Of a stretch of DNA of 64,000 nucleotides, positions 36,184 through 46,699 are shown one piece after another. A model generated the notes under the pieces. That model was given only the letters and a program-made list of their open reading frames with translations, was not told the DNA's origin and made no database searches. Positions within the stretch are counted from its first letter, which is position 1, and every line of letters begins with the position of its first letter. The translations under genes and the position numbers were made by a program. Source of the DNA: Epiperipatus broadwayi (Eukaryota > Onychophora > Udeonychophora > Euonychophora > Peripatidae); assembly GCA_028023455.1 (NCBI GenBank), contig JAQFVV010006336.1:1382224-1446223 (forward strand). Reading direction: 5' to 3'.

Positions 36184-36424
36184 ATTGGCTTTCCCAACTT
36201 GGGCCGATGTTTAATAAACCACGTATACCCTGAACAATTTCTTCTCAAAATGAAACATTTTTATCTGTTTACATAAAGTCGGATACTTTAAATCTCTGGA
36301 TCGTTACAACTGGTCACCCAACTTGGGCCAATCTATTAATATAAACCACGGATACCTTGAGTAAATTTTTTTTTCAAAATGAAATATGTTTATCTGTTTA
36401 CATAAAGTCGGATACTTTAAATCT
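36170..36424 (+). repeat. Tandem duplication of LTR end plus primer site in E2
   Basis: A 125-bp unit is repeated twice. Each copy holds the last bases of the LTR (GATCGTTACAA), a primer-like site, AAACCACG and TTTACATAAAGTCGGATAC. The second primer-like site reads TGGTCACCCAACTTGGGCC (36311-36329). Confidence 0.9.
36186..36205 (+). promoter_or_regulatory. Primer-binding site of E2
   Basis: TGGCTTTCCCAACTTGGGCC lies two bases after the 5' LTR, the same offset as in E1 and with the same CCCAACTTGGG core. Confidence 0.65.
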
Positions 36425-37037
36425 TATAAAAGCACTGCCAGAAAAAAATAGCACATATATTAAACACAAGAAAGTATAAATAATTTTAAACTATATTTGG
36501 TTAAAAAGAAAGTCAAAAGGTTGCAATTGATATGTTTTTTTTTGTTAATATAGATTATGCTTTAATGTGTATAGGAGCACACAGCCACGTAAGTTTTTGA
36601 TGGTAAATGTGGTACCTTACGGAGAGTACTTTTGGGAATTTACTTCAGTGTAATCCTATATAAGCATTTCAATAAATCATAAATAAGTTGGTGGTATTTA
36701 TAATTGTGCTGCAAATATACACGCATAAACCCATTATCTTTCAAAAGATATTTATTTCAATGCAACCTTCCTAAATAATTTAAATAATTTGCTTATCATG
36801 CCGTGAGTAAAAATAAAATGTATAAAATAAAATAGAATTCTTGGGGGGAGGAGGTGTAAATGTAAATGGTCCTTGAAAAATGATAGCCAACATTTTTTTT
36901 TCTTGTATACTGTATAGTCTTTTTGTAAAATTACTAACCGGATGTTTTATAAATGTCTGCATTAATCGTGTAACGTAATTACTAACCCTAAGTAAAATAT
37001 ATTTTTTTGATCATTTTTTTAAGCAACTTTACTGATA

Positions 37038-39193
37038 TGTAATGAGCACAGACGACATTACATTGTTTTTTTATTATTAAACATGAAGTTAAAATAAGAA
37101 GTTCGCATTTAAAAATTTTCTTTAAGAATTAAAAATTGAAATTAAATATCATCTTAAACGTGTATATATAAATAGCACAGATAAAAAAAATATTAAAATA
37201 AAACTTTATTAAAAATAGAAAGGTATTTTAAAAACAAAACTTAAAAAGATTTAGAGATAAAAATATATCTTTAATCTTGGAAAACACATTAATTAATCAG
37301 AAATGGAAATGATTGTTTTAATTAGCTAAATGTAAACTAGCCTTGGGCATTTAAATGTAAAAGCATCGGTCAGATAGGAAAACAATAGAAACTAATAGCC
37401 AATGAAGAGAAAAGCAATGGAATTGGACCTCAGTGAAAAGACCATCTCATCGATGATGCAGTGTAAATTCAATCCTTCAAATTAATATAAAAAGACAAGT
37501 TTGGAAATTATTAATTATGATTGATTATTTATGATGTGATAGATATGTGTTAGTGTGGAAGTGAAGGAGAAGGGATTGAAAAGATGCACTCTTCAATCCC
37601 TTCAGTTTTGCCAAAGAAAGAGAAATGAACTATCATTTTCTACATTGAAGACCAACTAAACTAAAAAACCTCCGAATGAATAAATAAAACAACGGCTAAA
37701 TGGATACCAATCTTTTTAGGATGGTGTGGGAATTCACGTTCAAATGGCAAGGAACATATAAAGATGAACTGTTTAAAAAAACCATACGAACTTATATAAT
37801 TTATGAACATTAAATTAAAAACTTTCCATATATAAAAAATACAAATAGAATCCTATCTGACCAACGTAAATTAATATTAATAATGTTATTTGTTATTTTT
37901 TTTATTTAAAATCATTTCCATTTATTTATTTTTTGTTCTTTAAGTTTTATTATGATTTCTATTCTCCGTTAAGTTAAATTATATAAATGTTAAACTTAAG
38001 TCGGGCGTGAATGGCTGTATAGATTTGTAAAGTTATATTAGAGGAGGGTAATCTTAGGTTATTTGTTTCATGGTTAAATTGGGTCAATGGATTGGATATA
38101 TTGGAGTAATTTAGATGTAGTACAGATTCTCTATGGGCAGAATCGCTTCATATGCCGCACACACCCGTTTGCCTATGGAAGGAATTATAAGTCGGATACC
38201 ACAGTTCCTTTCTATGGAGTTTTTTGTTTTATTGCTCTTCTTCGCAGATAGATGTAATATTCCTATCTGACGAGAGGCAATTTCTTCTCTTAACTTTTTG
38301 TGCTGCCGTATTTTATTACATTGAATACATCGATATATCAGATGAATTGATGCCAGTTTGACTACGAATTTCAGCCTAAGGTTAAATAGGGATAGAATGT
38401 TTATTCTCAAATGCAAATCTATGTAGTCTATTCATACTCGACACTAAATAAAAATGCATTAAATTTAAGTTGTTTATAGACATTTGCATTGATTCGTTAT
38501 CGGTTAATTACGATTTGGATTTCATATTTGATCAAAATATATAGACATTTGATAAATAATGATACCTCATGGTGAGTATCTAAAATGTATTTATTCGGAT
38601 ATCTTTTAAGTTATTGGTGACAATGCAAGTATCTTATGGTGAATACTATTGGGTTACTTATAAATTTCCTCTGCAATTGTCAGTATCAATGATTTTATAT
38701 TTTGATCATTTATGTTTATTTTGAAATGTTTTTAACCGTTGAAGTCTATGTAACCGATCTATACGCAACATATTAAAACAAGCTTTTATAATCCCATCTG
38801 TGCGAACTTAATTAAAATGTAAACTTATAATATAATAGAAATTAAAATGTAAATTAAAATTCAAAGTAAAATTAAAAATAATGTTAGATGTTAAAATGTA
38901 AACTGATACTAAAACAATTTTCAATCTTATATATATGTGCATAAATAAATGTTTGTGTGTTAATTACTGGCAGTGGCTTATTTTTTTTTTTTATATACAC
39001 TCTTATATTATATTATTAAATCTCTGCTATTCCACTGAGCTAGTGACATGGGCTAACGACCGGATGCAAAATATAAAAAAAAAAAAATTTTTTTTTTTAC
39101 TTACATATTTGCCTACTCTATAAATTTTTCTAGATTCAAATGCCTAGATGGCGCCTTGTAGTGCAGATACCTTTAGTCTACTTTCTCTGGATC

Positions 39194-39199
<6 letters not shown>
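37038..39199 (+). repeat. E2 3' LTR
   Basis: Copy of 34013-36183. No polypurine tract lies directly before it. The nearest, GGGGGGAGGAGG, is about 180 bp upstream (36843-36855). Confidence 0.88.

Positions 39200-39228
<29 letters not shown>
39200..39228. repeat. (TA)n tract after E2
   Basis: Pure TA repeat forming the right boundary of E2. Confidence 0.97.
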
Positions 39229-39231
<3 letters not shown>

Positions 39232-39310
39232 TGCTAAGATTATATTAAGACAGCAAATCTTCAAACTTTAATGGACATGCTTCAATCTATACCTTTCTCC
39301 ATTAGATTGA
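39229..39310 (+). repeat. Fragment of the LINE-endonuclease repeat
   Basis: The segment around CAAATCTTCAAACTTTAATGG and GCTTCAATCTAT matches the third unit of the tandem array at 48705-50100. It shows that the repeat is dispersed. Confidence 0.7.
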
Positions 39311-39601
39311 AAATAATGAGAAAGAATTAGACAGACATACTGTAATATTCTTGATAAATCAACACACTGTTTATAATATTAAAAACTTGTACCAGAATTC
39401 AAATAGTTCTACTCATATTTAAAAAAAATAATTCATGAATATTAAACCACTAAGCGTCACATGATCACATTTCCTATACTAGCACATTAATTGTTGATAA
39501 ACAGAGCAAAACTCTCCATACAGTATTGCCACCTGTGCTAAACAGAGTAATCAATGGATGCCAGAAGGCTTGTGCATAAAATCCCTATCTAATGCCTACT
39601 C

Positions 39602-39660
39602 ATCTAATATCCCCAGACTAGTTTCTGGCTTGTGGCCTTCATCAATGAGGAGCTTTGGAT
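39602..39660 (-). ncRNA. Type I hammerhead ribozyme, left arm, core mutated
   Basis: The same fold as 40317-40375 on the opposite strand, but the core reads TTGATGA (39639-39645) instead of CTGATGA. The conserved C3 is T, and one distal stem I base has also changed. It is probably inactive. Confidence 0.65.
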
Positions 39661-40316
39661 CTGAGAGCACTGCATCTAGATCTTAGGATCTAATGCAACC
39701 CTCTAGCAACCACCTTTTATCTCTACTTAACTACAAAACTATGAGAATGAAATTGAAAACGCAAAAAATATTTTCAATCTAAGCTCAATAGCTTATATAG
39801 TCATATGGGTCTGAACTCAGTTTAGCACCCTACATTTTGGTGTCTTTGGCTCTTTTACAACCATAGCCACCACTATCCTATTAGGCAGGATTGGTTTTAT
39901 ACCACTAAGCATCACATGATCACATTTCCTATACTAGTACATTAATTGTTGATAAACAGAGCAAAACTCTCCATACAGTATTGCACAGGTGGCAATACTG
40001 TATGGAGAGTTTTGCTCTGTTTATCAACAATTAATGTGCTAGTATAGGAAATGTGATCATGTGATGCTTAGTGGTTTAACACCAATCCTGCCTAATAGGA
40101 TAGTGGTGGCTATGGTTGTAAAAGAGCTAAAGACACCAAAATGTATGGGTGCTGAACTGAGTTCAGACCCATATGACTATATAAGCTAATGAGCTTAGAT
40201 TGAAAATATTTTTTGTGTTTTCAATTTCATTCTCATAGTTTTGTAGTTAAGTAGAGATAAAAGCTGTTTGCTAGAGGGTTGCATTAGATCCTAAGATTTA
40301 GATGCAGTGCACTCAG

Positions 40317-40375
40317 ATCCAAAGCTCCTCACTGATGAAGGCCACAAGCCAGAAACTAGTCTGGGGATATTGGAT
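40317..40375 (+). ncRNA. Type I hammerhead ribozyme motif
   Basis: All three core segments are present and in order: CTGATGA (40332-40338), GAAA (40352-40355) and GTC (40359-40361), with cleavage expected after 40361. Stem I is made of CTCA (40328-40331) with TGGG (40362-40365) and ATCCAA (40317-40322) with TTGGAT (40370-40375), separated by an internal loop, as in natural type I ribozymes. Stem II is GGC (40340-40342) with GCC (40348-40350). Stem III is the minimal AC/GT closed by TA. The base pair next to the core in stem II, normally G-C, is A-A (40339 and 40351), which may weaken it. Such ribozymes are known from Penelope-like elements and small animal retrozymes. Confidence 0.75.
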
Positions 40376-40491
40376 GAGTAGGCATTAGATATGGATTTTA
40401 TGCACAAGCCTTCTGGCATCCATTGATTACTCTGTTTAGCACAGGTGGAAATACTGTATGGAGAGTTTTGCTCTGTTTAATTCATAAATAT

Positions 40492-43312
40492 ATAAAATAA
40501 TAATATTAATATGCCCCACAAGTTTACAATATTAATGGTATTTAACTAAATATATAACTCAATAATTGATTTCTAATTACAATAAAATAAAATAAAAGTA
40601 CTGCTAACTCAGCTATACTATGCGACTAATAGCAACACACTCTTATTAATCAAATCAATTATAAGATTAAATATTTAATAGTAATACAAAATCAATTAAT
40701 CTAGTCTATATTTTCACTTTCATCCACTTAAAATTTTATAAAATGAAATCATCCTATTAAATAACCTTAAGATTTTTAATAACTGATCATAACAATATTT
40801 AAAATAAAAGATAGATTCCTATTTGATGATTATTCCAACAATTGAAAAATCACACCCAATTATTCTTTAGTTTATTAAAGTTAAGTTATTACAACTTTAG
40901 ATTATAACAGTCAAAGCATATAAAAATGTTAGTGTTTATTATAATCAAATATTAATGTAAAATTAATGAACTTAAATTTAATTAAAGAAAAATCATTCTA
41001 ATTTGTAACAGAATCAAAGATAATACTATCACTAGCTCTATAAATGAATAAGATTATGATCTTTATGACTGTATGCTGACTTAGTATAACATTCCTTTTT
41101 AATCAGTAATGACTAATAATAAAATATTAAATTATGTGAACATTTCATTGCAGCTACCTTTACTCATCTTCAATAATTATCATATTTTCACATTTATCAA
41201 TCATTAAATTAATTTATATATAATTTTTATTTTAGTATAGCTATTACTTGTTACTAAAAATATAATTACAATAAATTTCCATTTACTTATTAAATATTTA
41301 AGAATGTCAAATAAGTTCATTTATTGTATAAATTCTATACTTGGTCCAATATAATCAGTAAATTCAATACACAGAAAATGATATTTAATTACACACTCTT
41401 ACCCATTTTATGTTGTGACTTCTCAACTACTTTTAATTGCTTCTAAAAATTATGTGATGTATTCAATTTGTAGATAGTATCTTATCCTAGTACTATTAAC
41501 CAATAACTTTGCAGTATAAAATTGGATGACAACCATACCAGTTTACATGTTTTAAATTAATTCAAAATTTATTAACAAATTGATATTAAATTAAAATCAA
41601 AAATATATACATATGGCAAATAAACATTTACATTATATGCATGTTTTCCATTGACATTAACTTCATATTTAAATAGATGATTTCACATCAATCTCCACTT
41701 ATTTTGTACTAAATACAAAAACATGTGTTTATATAAAAATGTTCTAGAACATTTATACTTTCCAAACTATGAGAGTTAAAGATTATGAATCTATATATCT
41801 GTTAATATAAATAAAAATGAATATTTTAAATTAAAAGAATAATTAGTAGATTCTGTAAAATATAAATACAAACTTAGGAAAATGTACCTCTCTTATATTT
41901 AGATATATAAATAGATTACTACTTAACTTAAAATTATACTATAAATAGTACATATAATAAATAAAATGGAAAAAATATATAACAATAATAATAACTAAAT
42001 ATGACCTTTCTAAAATAATACCATATTACTAGAATTTATTTCTTAAATCGTGACCAGATAAATGGTTTATTATTCCAGCAAATATAAAATTTTCATGAAA
42101 GTTATAAAATTAGAAGCTCATTTTATTAATTTTAACATTTCCCCAATATTCAAATTATCTTTACATTCAGCAGATATTTGATCTTCATAATGTTATAAGT
42201 AATATAAACACCAATTTATATGCACAATGATGCAATATAAATATTTTATTTAGCAAGTAATCAATTCATAAAACATTACAAGTGAACTAATGCTAGTACA
42301 ATCCATAATATTGCTATGGAAATTGAACTGATTTTTACCTCATATAAATAATACATCAAGATCATAAAATTATATTAGTAAGTAACCATAATCTTTAAAT
42401 ATACTTTTCTGTTGTTAACATTTAAACTTTATCATTGAAAAGTCGGCAATACCCATGTTTAAAGCAAATAAACATTCTGATGGTTTATAATACAGTGAAT
42501 CATTTTTGATTACTTTTCATTTTTATAATAAACTTTCACTCCTCACAAATTCTCATCACCCAATATAGTTTCTGGGCAAATATTGTTGCTTTTTCACTCT
42601 GTCATTATGTCCAGTTAACTATAAACTTTTAAAATAAAAAAAAATCATGCAAAAAAATTTAGATGTACTTCTGAAGCTATAATAAGAGAGAGTTTTCTTT
42701 TTTCAGCTTTATTTATAACTTTTACTATTGATGTTAGAATAACTATAGAAACACGTTTTATTTTTTTTAAGCACTCATAATCAGCATTTCTTAAATAAAA
42801 ATTTTATTACCTAAAATAATGATAAATAAATAAAAAATTCACAGTTATTATATATAACAAACATTTATGTTTGAAAGATACAAATAAAATTATTTTACTC
42901 CAGTATAAAATAAATAATTAAGACTACATTCTTTTATACTACAATGGAAATAAAGTTTTTACACATATATTTTAAATATAATATTATACAAATGAAACAA
43001 CAATTATACTAGAGACATTAAACATTTAGGTGTATTATTTGTAATCTATTATTGAGAATGCAGTTATAATAGTTTTATCTAAACTATATGCTTTATTATA
43101 CCAGGGTCCATTTTAAAATGAATAAAGTCAATATACAATTTTATACAATACAATTAATAATAACCAATTTTATATTAATATTATCATTGTCATAGCAACA
43201 CAGATCAATGATTCATAAGTTCCCAGATCCACCACCAAAATTAAACAAGAACGAGAAAAAAAGTGTGACTGACATTTTACCACATACTAAAACTCAGCTC
43301 AAATTTTTAGTT
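40492..43312. other. AT-rich non-coding DNA
   Basis: Old, CpG-poor sequence with no long frame. I see no gene or structured repeat in it. Confidence 0.6.
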
Positions 43313-43314
43313 GG

Positions 43315-43362
<48 letters not shown>

Positions 43363-43426
43363 CCATATTTCATACAGTTACTATATATATATATATATAT
43401 ATATATAGTAACTGTATGAAATATGG
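43313..43426. repeat. Pair of (TA)n-centred palindromes
   Basis: GGAACAA (43313-43319) is mirrored by TTGTTCC (43358-43364) across a TA tract. A second, perfect 64-bp palindrome overlaps it: 43363-43426, arms CCATATTTCATACAGTTAC and its exact inverse, with TA repeat at the centre. Confidence 0.95.
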
Positions 43427-43689
43427 CTATAAGTACTTATTATGTTAAGGTATTAATTTACTACTTAATAGGAGCATATAGGGTTCTTGCTAATCATAAT
43501 TATGTTCAAATAAATTTTAAAAAAATCCTATCAGAGGTTTTATAAATAATGAGACTTGATTACTGCTTTAAATCTATTTTTATATTCATCATCATCATCA
43601 ACCATTATCAATCCACTTCAGGATGAAGGTCTCTCCAAGTTTAATCCATCTTCTCCAATCTTTAGCCTCTCTTCTTCACATCACCCCTG

Positions 43690-45171
43690 CAAACTTTTTT
43701 ATTTCATCCATCCATCTCACATGTGGTCTCTTTCAGGCCTTTTACAATCTCTTGGAATCCAGTTTAAAATTTCAATTGTCCATCTAATATCATCTCTTTC
43801 AGCAATATGTCCAGCCTAACTCCACTTTAATCTTTTAAATTTTTCAATGAGGTCAGTAACACCTGTTTGTTCTCTTACCCATATATTGCATAGTCAATCT
43901 CTTCTTATCTTCTTGTTACTACCAACATGCATATCTCCATACTTTTCTGAGTGATCTGAAGTCTCTGTATTGGTCTACTATTAAGTGCCCAAGTCTCAGA
44001 TCCATAAGTAAGAACTGGTAAAACACATTTGTTAAAAACCTTCCTTTTCAAAAACATAGGCATATTTCCTTTTAGTATCAAGTTATTTCTACCAAAAGCA
44101 CTACAACCAAGTTTAATTTTATGATTAATTTCCTCCATTATGTTTCCATCTGTATTAATAATCTGACCAAGGTATTTGTAACTGTTAACTTCTTCTAATT
44201 CATTATAATCAATCTTTATTTTCACATTTTGAGCAAATCGATTAAACATTACTTTAGTTTTTTTAACATTTATCTTTTGTCCTACTTTCATTTGATAACT
44301 CCTGCAACATTTCCTGCAACTCTGAAGCATTATTTGCAAAAACAACTACATCATCTGCAAAATCTAAATAACTTAAATAATCTCCATTTACTTTCACTTC
44401 TTTAGTTTCCCATTTTAATCCACAAAATACTTCTTGCAGCACTGCTGTAAAAAGTTTTGGAGATATGAAGTCACCTTGTCTTACACCTTTTCAATGTTGA
44501 CTTTCCCAGTATCATTATGTAATCTAATTGTTGTGTTGCATTTTTACATATATTCTTTAAAATATGGCAATATCCTGGATCTATATCTTGATGATTGAAT
44601 GATTTAATCACTGAAGAAATGTTTATAGAATCAAATGCCTTTTCATAATCTACAAATCCAAAACATAATGGTAATTCATATTCATTTGTCCTTTCTATAA
44701 TTTCTCTCAGTACCTGGATATGATCTACTGTACTAAAACCACTTTAAAATCCAGCTTGTTCTCTTGGTTGGTGGAAATCCAATGTTCTCTGTAGACGAGT
44801 TGTAATTATCTTGGTAAAAACTTTGTATAAAACTGATAAAAGGCTGATAGGTCTGTAATTTCTAATATCTTCTTCATTACTTTTTTTAAATATTAATATT
44901 ATTACTACATTCTTCCAATCCTCTGGTACATATTTATCATTTAGACATTTGGTATATAACTTTGCTAAAAAAAATTTCTATTTCTTCACCTGCTTCTTTT
45001 AATATATCAATTATAATTTCATCATTACCTGTAACCTTTCCTTTCTTCATACATGTGATTGCATGTCACATTTCCTCATATAAAATTCTGGGCAATTCAA
45101 AAGATATAATAGATATAGGAGGTACTTGTTTTTATTACTATATAATTCTTGATAAAAGTCATTTACCCATT
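43690..45171 (-). pseudogene. Reverse transcriptase remnant of an RTE LINE
   Basis: Broken reverse transcriptase. KAFDSI (motif A) is encoded near 44623-44643, RQGD followed by ISPKLF (motif B) near 44455-44481, and FADD (motif C, catalytic aspartates) at 44350-44361. A frameshift after FADD leads into the longest surviving piece, 43905-44345. That piece has a thumb region with KTKV, YKYLG and LPVLTYGSETW. The C-terminal block RPHVRWMDEIKKFAG follows near 43690-43740. RQGD-ISPKLF and the tail block are characteristic of the RTE clade. The enzyme would copy its own RNA at a nicked target. Several stops and frame changes make it non-functional. Confidence 0.85.
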
Positions 45172-45885
45172 TCATGATGTCATCTCTTTTTTTAGTAATA
45201 ATTCCATCTTTTTTTTTCTTATTGCAGATATAAATTTCCTACCAATACCAAAATGTTGTTTTACAATCTTGAGACTTTTATTTTCTTCTACAGTTTTTCT
45301 TGCTAGTTTACAGTTATACTTTCTTATATCATTTTCAACTCTTTTCCACACCATTTTACAAAATTCGAGATATTCAATCCTTTTTAATGCATCATTTTTG
45401 TATATCTTCATATTCCTTATTTTCTTCATAAATTCTCTAGTCTCAATAGAAATTTTATTGGTCAATTGCTGCTTTTTTTTACCATCTATCTTTGTTGCAG
45501 TTTTTAAAAGTGTATCAGTTATTTTCATATTAATTTCATTCATATCTGAATCATGTTCAAAAACAACTAATACATGAAACCAATTTGTAAGTTCTAATTT
45601 AAATTCATTAGAATGTTTCTGAAGATTAGGAATATTGACTGTAAATATTGTTTTTCTTAATAATTTTTGTCTCTCTAGTTTTGCATTAACACGCATCTTA
45701 CCCCTTACTAAATGATGATCACTTCCTGTGTTAAATTTATTAAGAACATTACAATCTTGAAATATGCATTTTCTGTTAGTCAAAATATAATCCAATGCTG
45801 TTGTACCTTCATTTGGATGGTCTTTCTTCTCAGTTGCCTGATAAAGCAGAATGAATGTTTGTGTAAATGATAAGTATTTTTCCAA
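45172..45885 (-). pseudogene. Endonuclease C-terminal part and linker of the RTE LINE
   Basis: A 237-residue open piece. Residues 30-60 contain ALDYILTNRK and SDHHLV (the latter encoded at about 45706-45723), the final motifs of an apurinic-type LINE endonuclease with the catalytic Asp-His. The rest is the Lys-rich linker towards the reverse transcriptase. The upstream catalytic motifs (including GDFN) are absent, so the piece is truncated. It lies immediately upstream of the reverse transcriptase remnant in the same direction. Confidence 0.85.
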
Positions 45886-46100
45886 TACATATATACAAAT
45901 ATGACAGACAAAAATAAATCATGGCCCTTATTCTAAGGAGGCTGTAGACTCACCAACCAAGGCAGCGGTTGGTGGCTTAAGGTGGAGGGTGATAAGAATC
46001 CCCTGATTGCAGACCCAGGCTGCCATTTGATGATGACTTTTTATTTAGGCACTTAAACTGCAGATCACTTTGAAGTGAAAGGAGATTGCAAGAATTAGAA
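45886..46100. other. GC-richer patch upstream of the LINE
   Basis: Contains a perfect hairpin CACCAACC...GGTTGGTG (45951-45974). Its nature is unknown; it could be the 5' leader of the LINE joined by an internal deletion, or an unrelated short repeat. Confidence 0.4.
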
Positions 46101-46699
46101 GAACTATCTTATATTAAATAGGACATTATTAGACTTCATGAAGTTAGAAGAAAAGGTGAAAAGACAATTGATTTAAAAAGTGGACATATACTCTATTATA
46201 AAGACACAAATATTGGAAATACAAGTGGAGTAGGATTTTTATTTTATACATATAATTATTAAGATGAAAACAAGACTGTATAATAGCATATATTTGAAAT
46301 GAAAGGGGAATTTTATTGACATTAAAATATGCTTAAATTAAGATAGTTAATAATTAATAATCTCAGGGAAGTAATAATAATAATATATTAAATCAGACGT
46401 GTGACTAGATTTCATGTAAAAGGAGTGAAATTTTTAATAAATCAAACAGATATAAATTTATCAATAAGAAAAATTATTCACATTTTATTCAACATTGTTA
46501 AGAGAATAGTAAACAAAATCAGTTAAGAAACTTTAACAACTTTATATTATTTCACAATGCTTCATTTGTGAAAACTGCTGCAAAAATCCTCAAATAAATG
46601 TTATAAATAAAGTTTATCTTAATATTCTAAAGACAAAATAAAAATTTACAATGACTGAAACAAATAAAAAAATTACATAAGTTTCCTCAATATTTAAAC

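Larger units (their letters stand above)
34013..39199 (+). mobile_element. LTR retrotransposon E2 (non-autonomous, 2.17-kb LTRs)
   Basis: Two direct repeats, 34013-36183 and 37038-39199, both begin TGTAATGAGCACAGA. They flank only about 850 bp. The left one ends GTTACA and is followed two bases later by a primer site, so E2 reads left to right. (TA)n abuts both outer edges. The internal region has no gag or pol frame, so E2 resembles a large-LTR, coding-free derivative. The LTRs differ by a few percent. The last bases of the right LTR (ATTATA) have changed or merged into the TA tract. A minus-strand frame of about 100 residues (35089-35397 and 38111-38416) occurs in both LTRs, antisense to the element, and is not taken as a gene. 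Confidence 0.87.
39443..40479. mobile_element. Palindromic dimer of the retrozyme-like hammerhead repeat
   Basis: The arms 39498-39984 and 39992-40479 are inverted copies about 487 bp long, around 96-97% alike by eye, around a 7-bp loop (ACAGGTG). Within the right arm the block GCACAGGTGG...CTGTTTA recurs at 39983 and 40439, giving a 456-bp head-to-tail monomer with terminal repeats. An extra 55-bp module starting CCACTAAGC precedes the left arm. Flanks ATTCATGAATAT (39431-39442) and ATTCATAAATAT (40480-40491) look like a 12-bp target duplication with one change. Each arm carries a hammerhead core and a TATATAAG box. There is no coding frame. I infer a small ribozyme-bearing retroelement that inserted or rearranged as an inverted dimer. 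Confidence 0.8.
43587..45885 (-). mobile_element. Decayed RTE-clade LINE, 5'-truncated
   Basis: On the minus strand, remnants appear in the order endonuclease end, reverse transcriptase, C-terminal region, then a short (GAT)n-type tail (43587-43600). This order and the tail are typical of RTE/BovB-type LINEs. Frameshifts and stops break it into pieces. The N-terminal half of the endonuclease is missing. Confidence 0.88.

Noticed and set aside
35089-38416. Minus-strand frames of about 100 residues at 35089-35397 and 38111-38416
   Set aside because: They are the same sequence in the two LTRs of E2, antisense to the element. Duplication of the LTR explains their similarity and no motif is recognisable.
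43556-45577. Plus-strand frames at 43556-43819 and 44962-45577
   Set aside because: They are antisense shadows of the LINE on the minus strand.
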